64,000 bases of DNA from contig JBAJFG010000232.1 in assembly GCA_037903475.1 (NCBI GenBank), positions 248,001 to 312,000 on the forward strand, written 5' to 3'. Numbering within the stretch: the first letter of the stretch is position 1; each line of letters begins with the position of its first letter. This document shows, piece by piece, positions 1 to 11,745 of this stretch. Under the pieces are notes generated by a model, which saw only the letters and a program-made list of their open reading frames with translations, was not told the DNA's origin and searched no databases. The position numbers and the translations under genes were made by a program. The stretch comes from Ancylostoma caninum. Lineage: Eukaryota; Nematoda; Chromadorea; Rhabditida; Ancylostomatidae.

Positions 1-984
1 CGGAGTATTTTCATGTGACTTTTTTCAGTCCCAGTCAGGAAGGATTGAGCGAATTCACGATGCATGCTGTAGATGTCTTCGTTTGAACCAAATCAATAGA
101 CTGTTTTTGGAAATATCCTATTTCTGCGCCTACGCTGACGCCTACGCTGACTTCAGAAAGCCTTTTGTTCAAGCTCCTTGAAATCATTCTCGAAAAGAGG
201 TCCGTCACTGGTCCCTTTCTGCAAAGATTTTCTATAGAATAAGCTCTAGAAGACTTCGACTTTTCATGTATGGTAGGTCAGTACTAAGTCTCAACTATTG
301 CACGTTGATTGTGAATTGGACCATCAAATGATTGCCATGGTTAAGAGAGGTCTTATATTTAACAAGCCACCTTCATTATTTTCTACAAAATCAGATCCTA
401 GAATTAGCGGTAGGAGCGAATCTAGTAAATGTTCTGAAACCGTGGGAAACCATGAGTAAAAAGTGGCTTTTCAAACTCGTTCAGCCCCAGTTTACAGGGC
501 AGAACTCACTCGAATGTGGTTTCGCAGGTGATTTCTTTGCATTTTGGGTCTTGGAGATTTTCCTCGTCATTCACCTCATTTGCATTTCTGTGAGCACCGC
601 TTTAGGTATGTAAGAAATCCTATATTACTAAACAGGTAGAAACAGACCGGTCGAAGTTTGTCCCTAAAGAATCTCGAAAAAAAATCCTGTGAAGAAATAC
701 CTACGCGCTCAGGGCGGTCTATGCTGAAGGCTTTCTCAGGGCGGTCTATGCTGAAGGCTTCATCAAGCGTTTAAAGATCAGAAAAGAGATCGCTCGAATA
801 GCTCCAGCAAACATATCCACGAAATAGTCTGTGAACTCGCTCAGCCGTCGGTGATTGGGGCTCAAAAAATCACGCGCCAATAATTAGCGCGCACCGTGTA
901 GGCAGGGAAGGTAAAAATGGTGAACGAAGTGTAGGAAAATTCTCACCAATTGTTGATGAAGCTTATAACGTTCATGGCTCTCAG
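1..984. other. Intron 4 of ASP gene 1 (partial), tandemly duplicated sequence
   Basis: No coding exon is visible here. The stretch lies upstream of exon 5 of ASP gene 1 and matches, with small changes, the DNA before exon 5 of ASP gene 2 (about 20.74-22.46 kb). The second copy is longer by roughly 800 bp (about 21.2-21.99 kb), so one copy gained or lost DNA. Exons 1-4 of gene 1 must lie left of the window. Short open frames here are judged chance. Confidence 0.6.
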
Positions 985-3900
985 GTATACGACCCCAAAT
1001 ATGGTCCAAATCCCGAAGAAAGACCAACTACAAGATGCTGTGCAAAAGTGGTACCAACCTGTGATTCAACACGGTCTTAAAGATCCCGAAAACAAGTTCA
1101 CGGATCCGCACCTACAGTCATTTGCAAATGTTAGTCCGTGGTATTTTCCTTACAGAGTCAGCCAGTAATTTTTGCATCACAAAAAACTCTTCACCTGCTC
1201 TGTCGCGCGGGACCGCCAATGCGGTGCGACAGATTAGTTGCGTCCTGTGGTTGTCGGTCGCTGCCGATATTGATGTTTTGCTCATGTGTTTCGGAATGAG
1301 AACGAATACACGAGAGAATCAGTGAAAGACATGAGCAAAAAGTCAATATGGACAACGCCCAACAACCATAGCGACCAGCTAGCCTGCCTCACCGTGTGGC
1401 TGGTCGCGGCAGACCAGATGGGCAGTCTTCTGTAATGCAGAAATTACTGACTCACTATGCACAGTAGCATACCTTTCCATTTTTTTACTTGCTTTTTACT
1501 TTTGATCTCTCCAGCTAGCACACCACAAGACTACCAAGGTCGGATGTCACTATGCGAAATGTTCAAAACCGGATCGAGTAGTTATCGGGTGCATGTACAA
1601 CAATCCGTATGTTTCCTTCTTGTCGAAATTTAGCAATTATCGCAGAGCGCTCACGATTTTTCTTACAGAATCCAGTCTAACGAGGTAATTTACCCAAAGG
1701 GTACTCCCTGTACAAAGGATGACGACTGCACAGTCTATAATCCTTCAACTTGCAACACCAATACCCAGCTATGTAGGACGAATGCTAAAACTCCAAACAA
1801 TTCTACTGCGACCACTAGCTCTACCGCGACTACTGCGACAGCGACTGCTACAACTTCATCTCGTAAGTATAACTACCACGCAAAACGCAGCAAGCGCGAG
1901 CAAAAAAGTTGACACGTGCCGAGCTCATGTGGGCAATGCAGCACTCATCAGTGACCGCACAATCATGAGCACCTCCGGCAAGATCGAATGACACATGTCC
2001 CACAAGGCACATTGGCAAGATCGCAATGTTGCGAACAGGTCAAGCGAAGTTTTCGTTCATGCTGAGCCAAAAATTTGTTTTACTAGTCAAGATTTTGTTC
2101 GTACTTACAAGGGGAGTGCACGAATTTAAGTTGCGCTTTCAGAACGAGACATATATGGTTGGAAAGCTTATCTCAAATGATGTTATAGATTATATTTGAA
2201 ATTTGCTAAATGTTTAATACAAGTTCAAAATTCAATTTCCTGCCATATTGACATATGCCTCCCTCAATCATGGCTTGGCAGCTGGGTAGCCGAGTGGATA
2301 GTGATGCTGACACATAGGATGGAGGTCGAGGGTTTGCATCCTGTCCCCACTAAAATTTCGCAAACTTTAATACCTAATCTTTGACAGAGTGTGGAACTGT
2401 ACAGGAGATAAATGAGCAATAGCTACGAGTTCTGCTTTGAAAATAATGGAAAATTGCTCTATACTGGGTGTTAATGCGATGTCGCTGCAAAGACCAAGTA
2501 CTTTGATGTGCCATATTCGGTCACTTTCTCATTCTATAACCGCCTTACATGTTCGACTGCTCACGCGTGGTTGCGCTTTTGCTGGCCAAATTTGGTCAGG
2601 GTGATAGCATAGCGTTTTCTAACGCCTGCTCAACTTTGCTTTTGCTTTGCAGTGAATGTGCCTCCAGCGATTGTAACTGCGTTTCGTTTATTGTTGGTCC
2701 CCACTGTTCTAACTGTTACTGTTTTGAACACTTCATTGTTGATGTTCATCTCTGCGGTTAGTAAAAAAATCCATTATTCTCAAAGCAGCACTCGTAGCTA
2801 TTGCTCATTTATCTCCTGTACAGTTCCGCACTCTGTCAAAGATTAGCTATCAAAGTTTGCAAATTTTAGGGGGGGGGGGGGGACAAGATGCAAACCCTCT
2901 ACCTCCATCCTATGTGTCAGCATCACTATCCACTCGCCTACCCAGTTGCCAAGCCATGATTGAAGGAGGCATATGTCAAAATTGCAGGAAATTGAATTTT
3001 GAGCTTGTATTAACCATTTAGCAAATTTCAAATATAATCTGTAACATCATCTGAGATAAGCTTTCCAACCATATATGTCTCGTTCTGAAAGCGCAACTTA
3101 ATTCAGTGCACTTCCCTTGTTAGCAAGAAATCTGTTTTACTGTTCACACCTTTTTGGAGACGTCACTATTAGCAACTTTATTAGACAAGTTTTCGGTGCT
3201 ATACCACCAAATTTAAACTACAATACATGACACGAATGAAGAGGAGATTGACGGACTGTAGGAAAAGAACGCCTCACCCAACGGCGGATGGAGAGCAAAT
3301 GAGGAGGGGAGTGGAACTGGTGGGGGATGCAACAGTGGCCTCTTGTGAAATCAACCACAGTGCTCCTAGACACTCTTCTCTCATTAATCTCTGGTGTTCT
3401 TCTTCTTATCTCCACCATTTCCATCACCTTTCTTTTCAATGAAACCGCGAAGAGAATAATAGAGTCGCTAACACCAAAGTCTCAAAAAAAATGTGAACAT
3501 GCTGAAATGAGTTATGAGGCCTTGTGACGGGCGAGTGCTAGAAAATATCTGTTATTTAGCACAAGGCGGTGGAATGTGCTCAAATGCAGAAATGACGGAT
3601 GAGGTAAGGAAGAAGATTCTCGACATGCACAACTGGCGAAGGTACATGATAACATTATTCTGTTAACACAACTATGAGGCAGGGGTTAGTGTAAATTACG
3701 CAAAAACGAATTTTAGATCTCAATTGGCTCTTGGAAGAATAAAAAACGGTCGCAATCCTTACAACTGCCCAACAGCGGCTAACATGTACAAAATGGTAAT
3801 TCTTCTAAGTTCACATTGTTGATCGCGGAGATGTTCTCCTATCTGGCAAGGCTCGTTCATAAACGGTGCAGCTACACTGACCAATTTCCAAACTTGATCA

Positions 3901-5170
3901 TTGGCTGCACCGCAGCCGCGCCGCTTGTCAAGCGTCGCACGGCTGCGGGCCAAGAGCCGTTACGATGTGGGTATTCTCTCTAATAAGTGTTAAAAAGCGG
4001 AACAGACGGACGGGCATGATCGCACATGATAGAGCAGACACCTGAAACAGGTCAACACAGTTTTCGTTTTGAGCCTGCTCCTTTCAGAAATATGACTGCG
4101 AGCTGGAGAAGAGCGCTCTCGACTATGCAAAACAATGCTCACATAAGCCCACAACTCGACAAGGCCAGGGAGAGAATGTCCATTCCGGCCGTCCGAAAAA
4201 CGACAAAGTGAAGGAGGCCAAACAGGTGAGAAATTGCTCATATTTTTTTTTACACTGATTAGGAAGGAACCCTGAAAATGGGAGAAAACTCTGGGAAAAC
4301 TACCAATTTGTGTAACTTCAGGCGGTACAGTCGTGGTGGAATCAGATCTTCCAAAATGGATTGAACCAGAAGATGACTTTCTTACAGAACCTTAGAGATA
4401 AGCCAAATGCTCCCACTGCATTCACTCAGGTGAGAATCTGAATGCTCTCTCTTCCTTTCTTCCTCTTTCTCCCTCCTTCTCTCTTTTCCCTTCGTTCATT
4501 CTTCTTCCTTCTCTTTTCTACGCTTCACAAGGTGCTTCTCCTATTACGCTGATTCCATTCGCTTGCTATCGTCTCACTTACTCTCGTGTGCAATCAACCA
4601 ATCAAGACAATGGTAGAGGTTAGGTCTCGAAACGCCTCTTCTTCACTGCCTGCACTCTCCTCCTCGCAACAGTCGGTCGAAATTTTATGTAACCAATATG
4701 CCATAACAACTTTAGCGCTTTCCTTTCGTTGCCTGCAACCTCCAACATACCAATATTCGTTATCCCCTTTCTCGGCTGTCTCCGTGCAGTCGGCCAATCA
4801 CGACAACGCTGGCCATAGACGCAGATAATGGTCACACCCTATTCCACCCTCTGTTCTCTCACCTCTCGGTCACGCAGCATTCGTAATATACAACATTCCC
4901 ATAATCTGGAAACTCATACATTTTCCAGATGGCATGGGCTCTGTCCACCAAAATTGGATGTGCTGTGGTGGATTGCAAAGGCAAGACATTCACTGTGTGT
5001 CGCTACAAAGAAGAGTACGTTATACACTGAAGTTCACGCTTTTGCTGAAAAACAAGTGCTACTACCTATTTAGGGGTAACGTCGTTCCCAAGCAAATCTA
5101 CGAAGTAGGTGAACCTTGTTCCGCATGCCGGACCTCTTGTGTTGGGGAAGGGCTTTGTGCGACACCTTAA
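985..5170 (+). CDS. ASP gene 1: two-domain SCP/TAPS (CAP) secreted protein, exons 5-13, 5' end outside window
   Basis: Exons read by eye: 985-1129, 1515-1606, 1669-1862, 3560-3641, 3717-3795, 4088-4225, 4322-4429, 4929-5014, 5074-5170, with GT/AG borders and matching phases. Exons 5-6 give the end of CAP domain 1, including GCHYAKC. Exon 7 gives a Cys-rich hinge (GTPCTKDDDCTVYNPSTC) and a short Thr-rich linker of about 20 residues. Exons 8-13 give CAP domain 2: MHNWRR, NCPTAANMYKM, KYDCELE, GENVHS, KIGCAVVDC and a last Cys cluster CSACRTSCVGEGLCATP before TAA. ASPs are secreted by hookworms, with Na-ASP-1 the known two-domain type; molecular function remains debated. Where the family usually has HYTQ before the core Trp strand, this protein has AFTQ, so that His is absent. 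Exons 1-4 are not seen. No frameshift or stop was found. Confidence 0.88.
1157..1455. mobile_element. MITE in intron 5 of ASP gene 1
   Basis: Imperfect terminal inverted repeats start GTCAGCCAGTAATTTTTGCA on the left and end TGCAGAAATTACTGACTCAC on the right. GC-rich inner arms (CTGTCGCG / CGGCAGACCAG) continue the pairing. The same element sits at the same place in intron 5 of ASP gene 2 (about 22,635-22,918), so it predates the duplication. A related copy appears near 53.36-53.64 kb. No transposase is encoded. Confidence 0.55.
2105..3122. mobile_element. Inverted-repeat element in intron 7 of ASP gene 1, arms with tRNA-like boxes
   Basis: Two arms of about 330 bp face each other (about 2108-2450 and 2768-3120). 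The ends read CAAGGGGAGTGCAC and GTGCACTTCCCTTG, each bordered by TTA, a possible 3-bp target duplication of the PIF/Harbinger-Tourist kind. Each arm contains TAGCCGAGTGG (TAGGCGAGTGG in the other), a good Pol III A-box, followed about 45 bp on by GGGTTTGCATCC, a weak B-box. ASP gene 2 lacks the element in its matching intron. No transposase frame is visible. It could instead be two inverted SINEs. Confidence 0.6.
4430..4928. other. Intron 11 of ASP gene 1 with pyrimidine tract
   Basis: The intron opens with a long C/T-rich run (about 4445-4530, many TCTTCC blocks) that is also found in intron 11 of ASP gene 2 (about 25,862-25,945). No coding capacity beyond the flanking exons was seen. Confidence 0.5.
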
Positions 5171-5430
5171 ATGATGAACATCCACTGCTGCTATTTTCGC
5201 TGCTGGTGTTTCACATCTTTAACAAAGGACGCAGCGGAATTAAATTCGTTGGAACGAATACTTCGCAATTAATTATGTAATACAATTCATACGTTTTTGT
5301 CCATGCACAATCACGTCCACCATGTATTGATCGTGTTCACACCAGATGAATCGAGTGCAATCATTCATTCACTCAACCGGTCGATTACACCCTGCAATGT
5401 GGTAAAGTCTACCATATGTCACGGTTTGTA

Positions 5431-6238
5431 TTAGGTGTTAACATAAGTCCTTGCGCTTTTCTTCAGACGTAATCTTCTCCAACTGTTTGGTTGCTGTTGG
5501 GTACAAGTCATATACGATTCGAAAGCGGTATTCTTTCTCTACAAGATCATTGTAAACAGTTTTTCTAGAACGACAGTTTGCTTGAGTTTGAAGCCTGTGA
5601 AATGGAGCAGTGACCGAATGAAGACCAACACAACCGACAGCTGCCTAATCTGGCATTCCGCTAAAGCTCGAAACGCCATCAAAGCTGCTCAAACGACCTG
5701 TGCTAGGTATAAAAGGAGGTTTTGCTTGAAATGACTGATCATCAGCGATTTTTTCAAATTAAAAGGAGACGTACTTGGTCTCGGTGAGACAAATAACTTC
5801 GACCGAACAGACCTTCCACGAAAACCTGGGAATTGTTCCAGAGGATTTGTTTGGTCTAGATGGATATCTAATTTTCAAAACCCATAAATAACTGAGGTAG
5901 TTCTGCTGAAAGAATCCAACTGCAAGTGTCTAGCCATCTTAACCCATGTTAGCGTCGGACCCCACCCTTGCCAGCGTCGTCAAGTTGGCCCTCCAACAGT
6001 TCCATTGACGATGTTTTTTCGCTTTTATATTCTACAGTGTTTACAAGTTCATTCAGTATTGGGTGCTTTTAGGTCTCTATTGAATACAAGGAGGAAATGG
6101 TATTTTTCCTCAAATTGGCGCGTTTCTTCTTGAGCCTAAAAGCGCTTTCAGAAGTTGTAGAGCATTTTACGGAAAAATGGCAATGGGGCAGAGAAAATCG
6201 CAACTGAAAAAAGCGCAAGGACTTATGTTGACACCTAA
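5431..6238. mobile_element. Non-autonomous Tc1/mariner-like element
   Basis: Terminal inverted repeats of about 30 bp begin TTAGGTGTTAACATAAGTCC and end GGACTTATGTTGACACCTAA, each flanked by TA (5429-5430 and 6239-6240). TA target duplications are the mark of the Tc1/mariner superfamily. The 808-bp interior has no clear transposase frame. The matching place in the tandem copy (around 26,792) is an uninterrupted TA, an empty site, so insertion followed the duplication. Hookworm mariners such as bandit are known, but membership in that family was not tested. Confidence 0.8.
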
Positions 6239-7017
6239 TAGAAACAAAGCAGCCAAGAGGGGGTTGCTATAAGGGGAAAGGGGCGGTACCTAAGACGGTG
6301 AACTCCTTTTCAATATATGCAGTATGTGAAGCGAATCAGCCCATGCACACTGCATTTCAAGATGGAGTAACCACGAAAAAAAATTTCAAAACTGAGGAAG
6401 GGAGATGAGCCAATCGTATCATGGCATCAATGGCACCGCCCATTTTTCCTCATAACGGTGCACATACAGAAATTCGGTTACGCATCAACGCTGAACTAAG
6501 TGACTATAACCCCACATCCTCCACATCAATATTCACAAGAAAAGAATACAGATTTGTAAAGAAAAAACAAAGAAGTCAATCTCATTGTGCAGTAACTCTA
6601 AAATGATGAATATCTGATCGTATTTCTATATTTATTCAAGTGACACCACTGGATGCAAAAAAAACTTCTTGGTAAACCCTACACAGGATTATTTTCGAAT
6701 AACCAGTGCCTCTTACCAGAGGACTCGATAAGCATTCAACGCTCTACGATGCTCAGATAAAGTCGAATGCGTGGCGCATTCCTCGTGACGGGATTGATTA
6801 ACGCCGACCACTTTATCCTTTTAACCAGTGCCAGGATTTGCAAGGCGTTTTTTCTCGCCCATATCACATGACACAGAGCCTCTCGCTCAGCTGAATAAAC
6901 AGGTAACGTCGTATCGGCCAAGCGTTTTTCTACGTAATCCTGAAGCTCACAGTATTACGAGCGCAATAGCAAAATGGGAAAAATCAACACGGACTGTGAA
7001 AATGAGAAAGATCAAAA

Positions 7018-7450
7018 TTAATCAGATTGATGTCCATCGATATCCTAAGATAAAAAGTAGTGCTAAATATTCTCGGCCGCGAATAATTAAGATTTATTTG
7101 AGAAGCCAAGAACTTAGGGATAAGCTTTTGCGTCATATGCGAAATGGAAGGTTGTCTCTTACAAAACAATATGTCCACTCATACGCAAGGAAGGATTACA
7201 CACGCGAAGAGTTGGAGTACGACCGTAGCTTGCGCAAGAAGGCTGGTCAACTCAATCACCAGGAAGGCATGCTCAAGTACGTGGTACGTGATTTCTCAAT
7301 TTATGAGTTGCGTTATCCACGCGAATTACCGGCTCGAAGCACACAAGGTGCGCTCAACTTTTCTCTGTCTTCTGCTGACCATACCACGCAAGGAAGTCAA
7401 GTGGTGAGTGAGCCCTCACCCTCTGCCTCACAGTTCATCATAACCGCTAG
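7018..7450 (+). pseudogene. ORF1-like segment of the non-LTR retrotransposon
   Basis: The frame is basic and holds a block reading RSYAR-like (here HSYARKDYTREELEYDRSLR), then KKAGQLN and YVVRDFSIYEL. To my recollection this resembles the ORF1 C-terminal part of nematode LINEs, where RNA binding is the presumed role. No upstream ORF1 sequence of the element remains, because the insertion is 5' truncated at about 7018. The open frame continues leftwards to 6828, but that part belongs to the host flank. Confidence 0.45.
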
Positions 7451-7531
7451 GGACACGAGACCACCAATATGTCTTTCAGAAAACCAAATATTTCACCGAT
7501 ATTCCAAAAAACTTCTTCTTTTTGCCAAAAG

Positions 7532-9076
7532 TTTCTTCTACTCAATGCTCGATCGATTGTTAACAAAATCCCAGACCTAAACTTTGTTTTGGCCCAGAAT
7601 CCCCACGGGTTGTTTATAACCGAGAGCTGACGCAAGTCAGATTCTATCCATGACGCAATTTTAAGTTTCAACTCCACCTACATAGTTCATCGTTGCGATA
7701 GGGTCGGCAGCCGACCAGGAGGAGGCGTTGTAGTGCTCATTCACCATATGGTACCTCATTGCTTGTCTATCAAGAGAAATTTTTCGGAATTCTGTCAGGT
7801 TGTCGCAGTGCAAGTTGAATAGGGAAACAAACGAGTTTTACTAATTGTAATCTACAGAAGCCCATCCTGTTCCGCAGCAGAATTCTTAGAGCTCATAATC
7901 ACTTTATCGGAAATCTGCTTGGAGTGGAATGGGAGTATAATAATTGTGGGCGATCTAAACTTTCCTCTGATCGACTGGGATAGTGGAACACATCGTGGTA
8001 ACCTCTCATCCAAATCATCCAATTCCTTTCTCAATTTCTGCCAGAGCTTTAACCTTAAAGGCAGCAAGAGCTGAAATTCTCGACTCTGAGCTGAGCTGCG
8101 GGTGGTGAAGTACAGACTCGGCACATCATAAATGTGAAACGAACACAGACAGTGATGGCTTACCTGCAGAGAAAATGGAACATTCGTCGACGAACACGCC
8201 TGGCCGTGTTCGTGCGCGGACGAGTTTTCCGCGGCGCGAAAGCCATTGCGGCGCGTAGTTTTGGCCGAGTCCCGCCATGAAACCCTGTGAATTGAATGCA
8301 TTTCGTTTTCCCTTTGCGCCAAACCACGCGCCGCAATGGCTTTCGCGCCGGGGAAAACTCGTCCGCGCACGAACACGGCCAGGCGTGTTCGCGACGAATG
8401 TTCCATTTTCTCTGCAGGTAAGCCATCATTGTCTGTGTTCGTTTCACATTTATGATGTGCTGAGTCTGTACTTCATCACCCACAGCTCAGCTCGGAGTCG
8501 AGGATTTCAGCTCCTGCTGCCTTTAAGCAAGTTATTGATCGACCAACCCATGGCCTCAATACCCTAGACATCGTGCTGACTTCGGAAACTTCGCTTCTAG
8601 GTAACATCGAGATTCTGCCTCCCTTCAGTACCTCCGATCACAACGCGATTTCCTTCACTGTTACGGGAGTAGTTGCAAGGTCTAAGCGTAGTGCAAAACT
8701 TCGCAATTACGGGAAAGGCAACTACAACGCTATCGTTGATGCGCTTTCTTCATTCAACTGGGTAGCTTTTATCAATAGCTATGGAGATATTGACGACTGC
8801 TACCAGAATCTTATACGAGTATTTCAAACACTTATCTCCCGATATGTGCCCCGATATAAGACTAATAAAACATGGGAGACATATCCACAGCATATTCGAA
8901 CTCTTAGGGCTAAGCGCGACTTTTGGCACTATAAAAGCAGCATCTTTGGAAATGGGAAGTACTTAATGTATACCCGCAAGCTCAAAAGAGCCCTGGCTCG
9001 CCATTCATTGTTAAAAGAAAGGCAAATAGCGCAGAGCAAAAATCCCAAACGACTTTTTAGTTATTGCCGCCAATAG
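7532..9076 (+). pseudogene. Retrotransposon ORF2, endonuclease and linker part, broken by MITE and stops
   Basis: The start of the endonuclease domain is visible as LNARSIVNKIPDL, followed by VVGDLNFPLIDWDSG and, after the inserted MITE, STSDHNAISFTVTG. These match the usual order of LINE endonuclease motifs (N-terminal ARS, GDFN-like, SDH). The frame has a stop near 7630 after FITES, another near 7822, and a third at 9074-9076. If the MITE and one TTAA are ignored, the reading frame runs straight across 8054/8527. The sequence is not functional as it stands. Confidence 0.75.
8059..8522. mobile_element. TTAA-flanked palindromic MITE (piggyBac-type target), copy 1
   Basis: The 464-bp element has ends AGGCAGCAAGAGCTGAAATT and AATTTCAGCTCCTGCTGCCT (one arm base differs) and sits between TTAA at 8055-8058 and TTAA at 8523-8526. 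The arms extend over nearly the whole element, including a GC-rich core around GCGCCGCAATGGC. TTAA duplication is typical of piggyBac-group transposition. It lies in the endonuclease part of the LINE, so it is younger than the LINE insertion. A second copy of the same length lies at 31,508-31,971. Open frames inside are palindrome artefacts. Confidence 0.88.
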
Positions 9077-9103
9077 CTGCAGTTACATGAACCTATACCA
9101 ACC

Positions 9104-10697
9104 ATGACCACATCGAACTCTGAGCAACTAACTACCGATGCCGAGAAAGCGAAATTGTTTGCCAGTTATTTCGAAACCGTCTATAAGAAATCGTCCTCCT
9201 CTGAAGTCAAAGTGGAGCCGTTTACCCAAGCAACTCTGGGATGGGTTGACATATCTACCGAAACTGTTTACAACATCCTTCGTCGACTTCCGAATAGACT
9301 ATCAACCTCTCCGGACCAAATCCCATACATCTTTCTGAAGAGAGCTGCCCTTGGTTTAGCGGCTCCACTCACCCTTCTCTTCAACAGGTGTCTTTTAAGA
9401 GCAGAAATCCCAATGTAGAGTCGGATATGTCTGACCTGTTCATAAAAAAGGCTCGAGGAGCGATGTGAAAAATTATAGGCCCATCTGCCTCACCAGCTCA
9501 ATAAGTAAAGTCCTTGAACGTATCATATGTAGAAAATTAGTCAGCTACCTGTCTGAAAATGATCTTATTTCACCGAATCAACATGGTTTCCTGAGCAAAC
9601 GGTCAACCACCTCGGCGTTATTGTCTACTGTGCCCCTCTGGCACAGAGAGATAGAAAAAGGGAATTTTGTCTCAGTGTGTTACATTGACTATAGAAAAGC
9701 ATTCGATTCGATCTCGATACCCCTACTTTTGCGTAAGCTCACATCTTTTGGAATAAATGGATGCCTACTAAGATTTCTGCATTCCTTCCTGACTGACAGG
9801 TCACAATGTGTGATAGTAAACGAATCACGCTCACATAACTACAGAACGACAAGTGGTGTGCCGCAAGGCACATGTATTGTCCCGCTGATGTTTTTGATGT
9901 ATGTAAATGATTTGCCAGAAATTCTGCCTCCCGGTTCATTTTGTTCTACGTATGCGGATGATTCTAAAATATACGCCATAAACGACTGTAACCTACTACA
10001 ATTTGCTCTCGATGCAGTGGCGGAATGGTCTAGGACCTGGGAGCTCGACATCTCACTAGAAAAAACAACAATAATGCGTTTCGGAAGGAATCACCCAGAT
10101 GTCCACTTCACCATAAACGGGAAAATTTTACCCCAGTCAAACAAAGTGCGCGACCTAGGCATTATTTACACAAATAAGTTTGAATATGATGACTACATAA
10201 AGGAAATAATAGGTAAAGCAAGCTGCAAGTCAAACTATATCCTGCGCGCATTCAAGTCCAGAGATCCGAAATTGTTGTTTGAGCTATTTACTATTTTTGT
10301 CAGACCACAGCTGGAGTATTGTTGTCAACTATGGACTCCGTACAAGAAGAACCTTGTTGACAGCATTGAACAAATCCAGAGAAGCTTTACCTACCGGTGT
10401 TTTTTAAGAAAGGGGCTGTTGAGAAAAACATATGAGGAGCGTCTTAAAGCCCTAGGATCTGAATCTTTAGCATTTCGTAGAAAGATAGCCGATTTTGTCT
10501 TCATGTATAAGTTAACGACAGACGAGAGCGACCTGAACCTTTACGATATTTTTGACAGACCATCTATGGTGGGAATTACAAGGGGCCACTCGTATCGCAT
10601 AAAACCAGAAAAGGCAAAAACAGCCGCTTATGCTGGGTCGTTTCTTGCTAGATCAGTATATCAATGGAACAATCTCGATGCCAACTTATTCAGGTGA
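9104..10697 (+). pseudogene. Retrotransposon ORF2, reverse transcriptase and C-terminal part
   Basis: RT motifs follow in order: KNYRPICLTSSISKVLERI, FLSKRSTTSALL, YIDYRKAFDS (motif A, Asp), TSGVPQGT (motif B), TYADDSKIY (motif C, both Asp present), LEKTTIMRFG and KVRDLGIIYT. Then comes the jockey/CR1-type C-terminal region (RPQLEYCCQLW, IEQIQRSFT). An upstream piece (9104-9416: KLFASYFETVY, PDQIPYIFLKRAA) is the RT N-terminal part in the same direction, split from the rest by a stop at about 9416 and a frame change before 9465. The 410-residue frame from 9465 is intact, but the element as a whole is broken. Confidence 0.85.
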
Positions 10698-11507
10698 TAG
10701 CGATCTTGTTCTTTCCAGGCTCATCTAGTCGATTTCTTGCAGGCTGTGGTAACAAACTAAGATGTGTTTCTCCTCCGCAACTAAATTGCACCCTCTCTAC
10801 CATAATGAAAGCCAATTGTATTACTAACAGATGCCGTTTCAGTTTGAGTTCTCTGTTTCGCTTTGTTGTTTTCCTGCTCATTACTAACACCTAGGCTATT
10901 CACTCTGTACAGTTATGAGCTGACCCAAGCTTCCTGTCCCTGCTTCCGGAAGATGACCTCGGGAATGTTGGCGGACCTACTAAGCTGGTATCCGGAGTTC
11001 TTCATTTGTGCCTCTCGAGGACTTGCAGTGTTGGCGGGCCACTGCCCTTCTGAACCGAGCGGTCCATCCACCCCCCCCCCCTTCCCCCCAACTCCATGAA
11101 TACTGGGAGCGAATTCGGTTGTGATTAGTTATTTCCAGCCTAGTTTTGCCTCATTTCTGTCTATAAAGTGAACGCCGATGAATAAAATAAATAAATAAAT
11201 AAACCGAGATTTGCCAGAGAACTAGTTCTAGAGCTCGCTTTTGAGATGCACTCTCTATACAAACCAGCCACAATTCACTCCAGAGACCCACGAAATTATT
11301 ACGAGTGCACGATTTATCTCGATGTTCTGACGAAGAAATAAGAAAAGCAGAAGACTATAAAGTCTACGGTAGAGATCATCTGATACTGAAGGAGGTGAGA
11401 GGAAATATTATATTATTAAAACTACGACACATAACAATAACTGTATTGTTGTGAGTTATGAATTTAGTAGCCGTACACGAGGTTGTTAGTATACTTTATT
11501 GGCCAAC

Positions 11508-11532
11508 GTTTCGGCGGCTTCGCCTTCGTCAG
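11508..11532 (-). ncRNA. Hammerhead-ribozyme-like core in the PLE arm (left copy)
   Basis: Read on the minus strand, the arm contains CTGACGA, then a GC-rich helix with a small loop (GGCGAAGCCGCC), then GAAAC. This order is the hammerhead catalytic core (CUGANGA, stem II, GAAA). Hammerhead motifs are known in PLE pseudo-LTRs. I could not convincingly build stems I and III or the cleavage site, so this remains a candidate. Confidence 0.4.
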
Positions 11533-11745
11533 GGCCTGAAAGGGTCAATGATATATGAGAGTAGCCGCGCAAACGCCTCCTCAATCAGGCATCGAAGAAC
11601 CAGGAACTACTCCATAAACCACAAAATCCTTACGAAAGCTGAAATCCCACCTCTGCAAGTCCACCGAACGGGTGGTGTTATTGACGACCGAACGTGTTGG
11701 ACTTGTCAGTAGAATGAGGCATTCTGCCACAAGCCGTATCTCGAC

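Larger units (their letters stand above)
7018..11203 (+). mobile_element. 5'-truncated CR1/jockey-group non-LTR retrotransposon
   Basis: Four parts occur in order. An ORF1-like segment covers about 7020-7400. An apurinic-type endonuclease covers about 7532-8057 and 8527-8700. Reverse transcriptase covers about 9100-10,300 and a C-terminal domain runs to 10,697. The 3' end is a run of AATAAATA repeats (11,178-11,203), as in CR1-like elements. The matching sequence in the tandem copy (about 27,430) is uninterrupted, which fixes the insertion borders to within a few bases. In-frame stops and frame changes show that the copy is dead. It is interrupted at 8059-8522 by a separate MITE. Confidence 0.82.

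Noticed and set aside
6828..7017. N-terminal extension of the LINE ORF1
   Set aside because: This part matches the flank of ASP gene 2, so it is host DNA to the left of the insertion; the open frame across the junction is chance.
8160..8567. Overlapping frames on both strands in the 8-kb region
   Set aside because: They come from the near-complete palindrome of the TTAA MITE.
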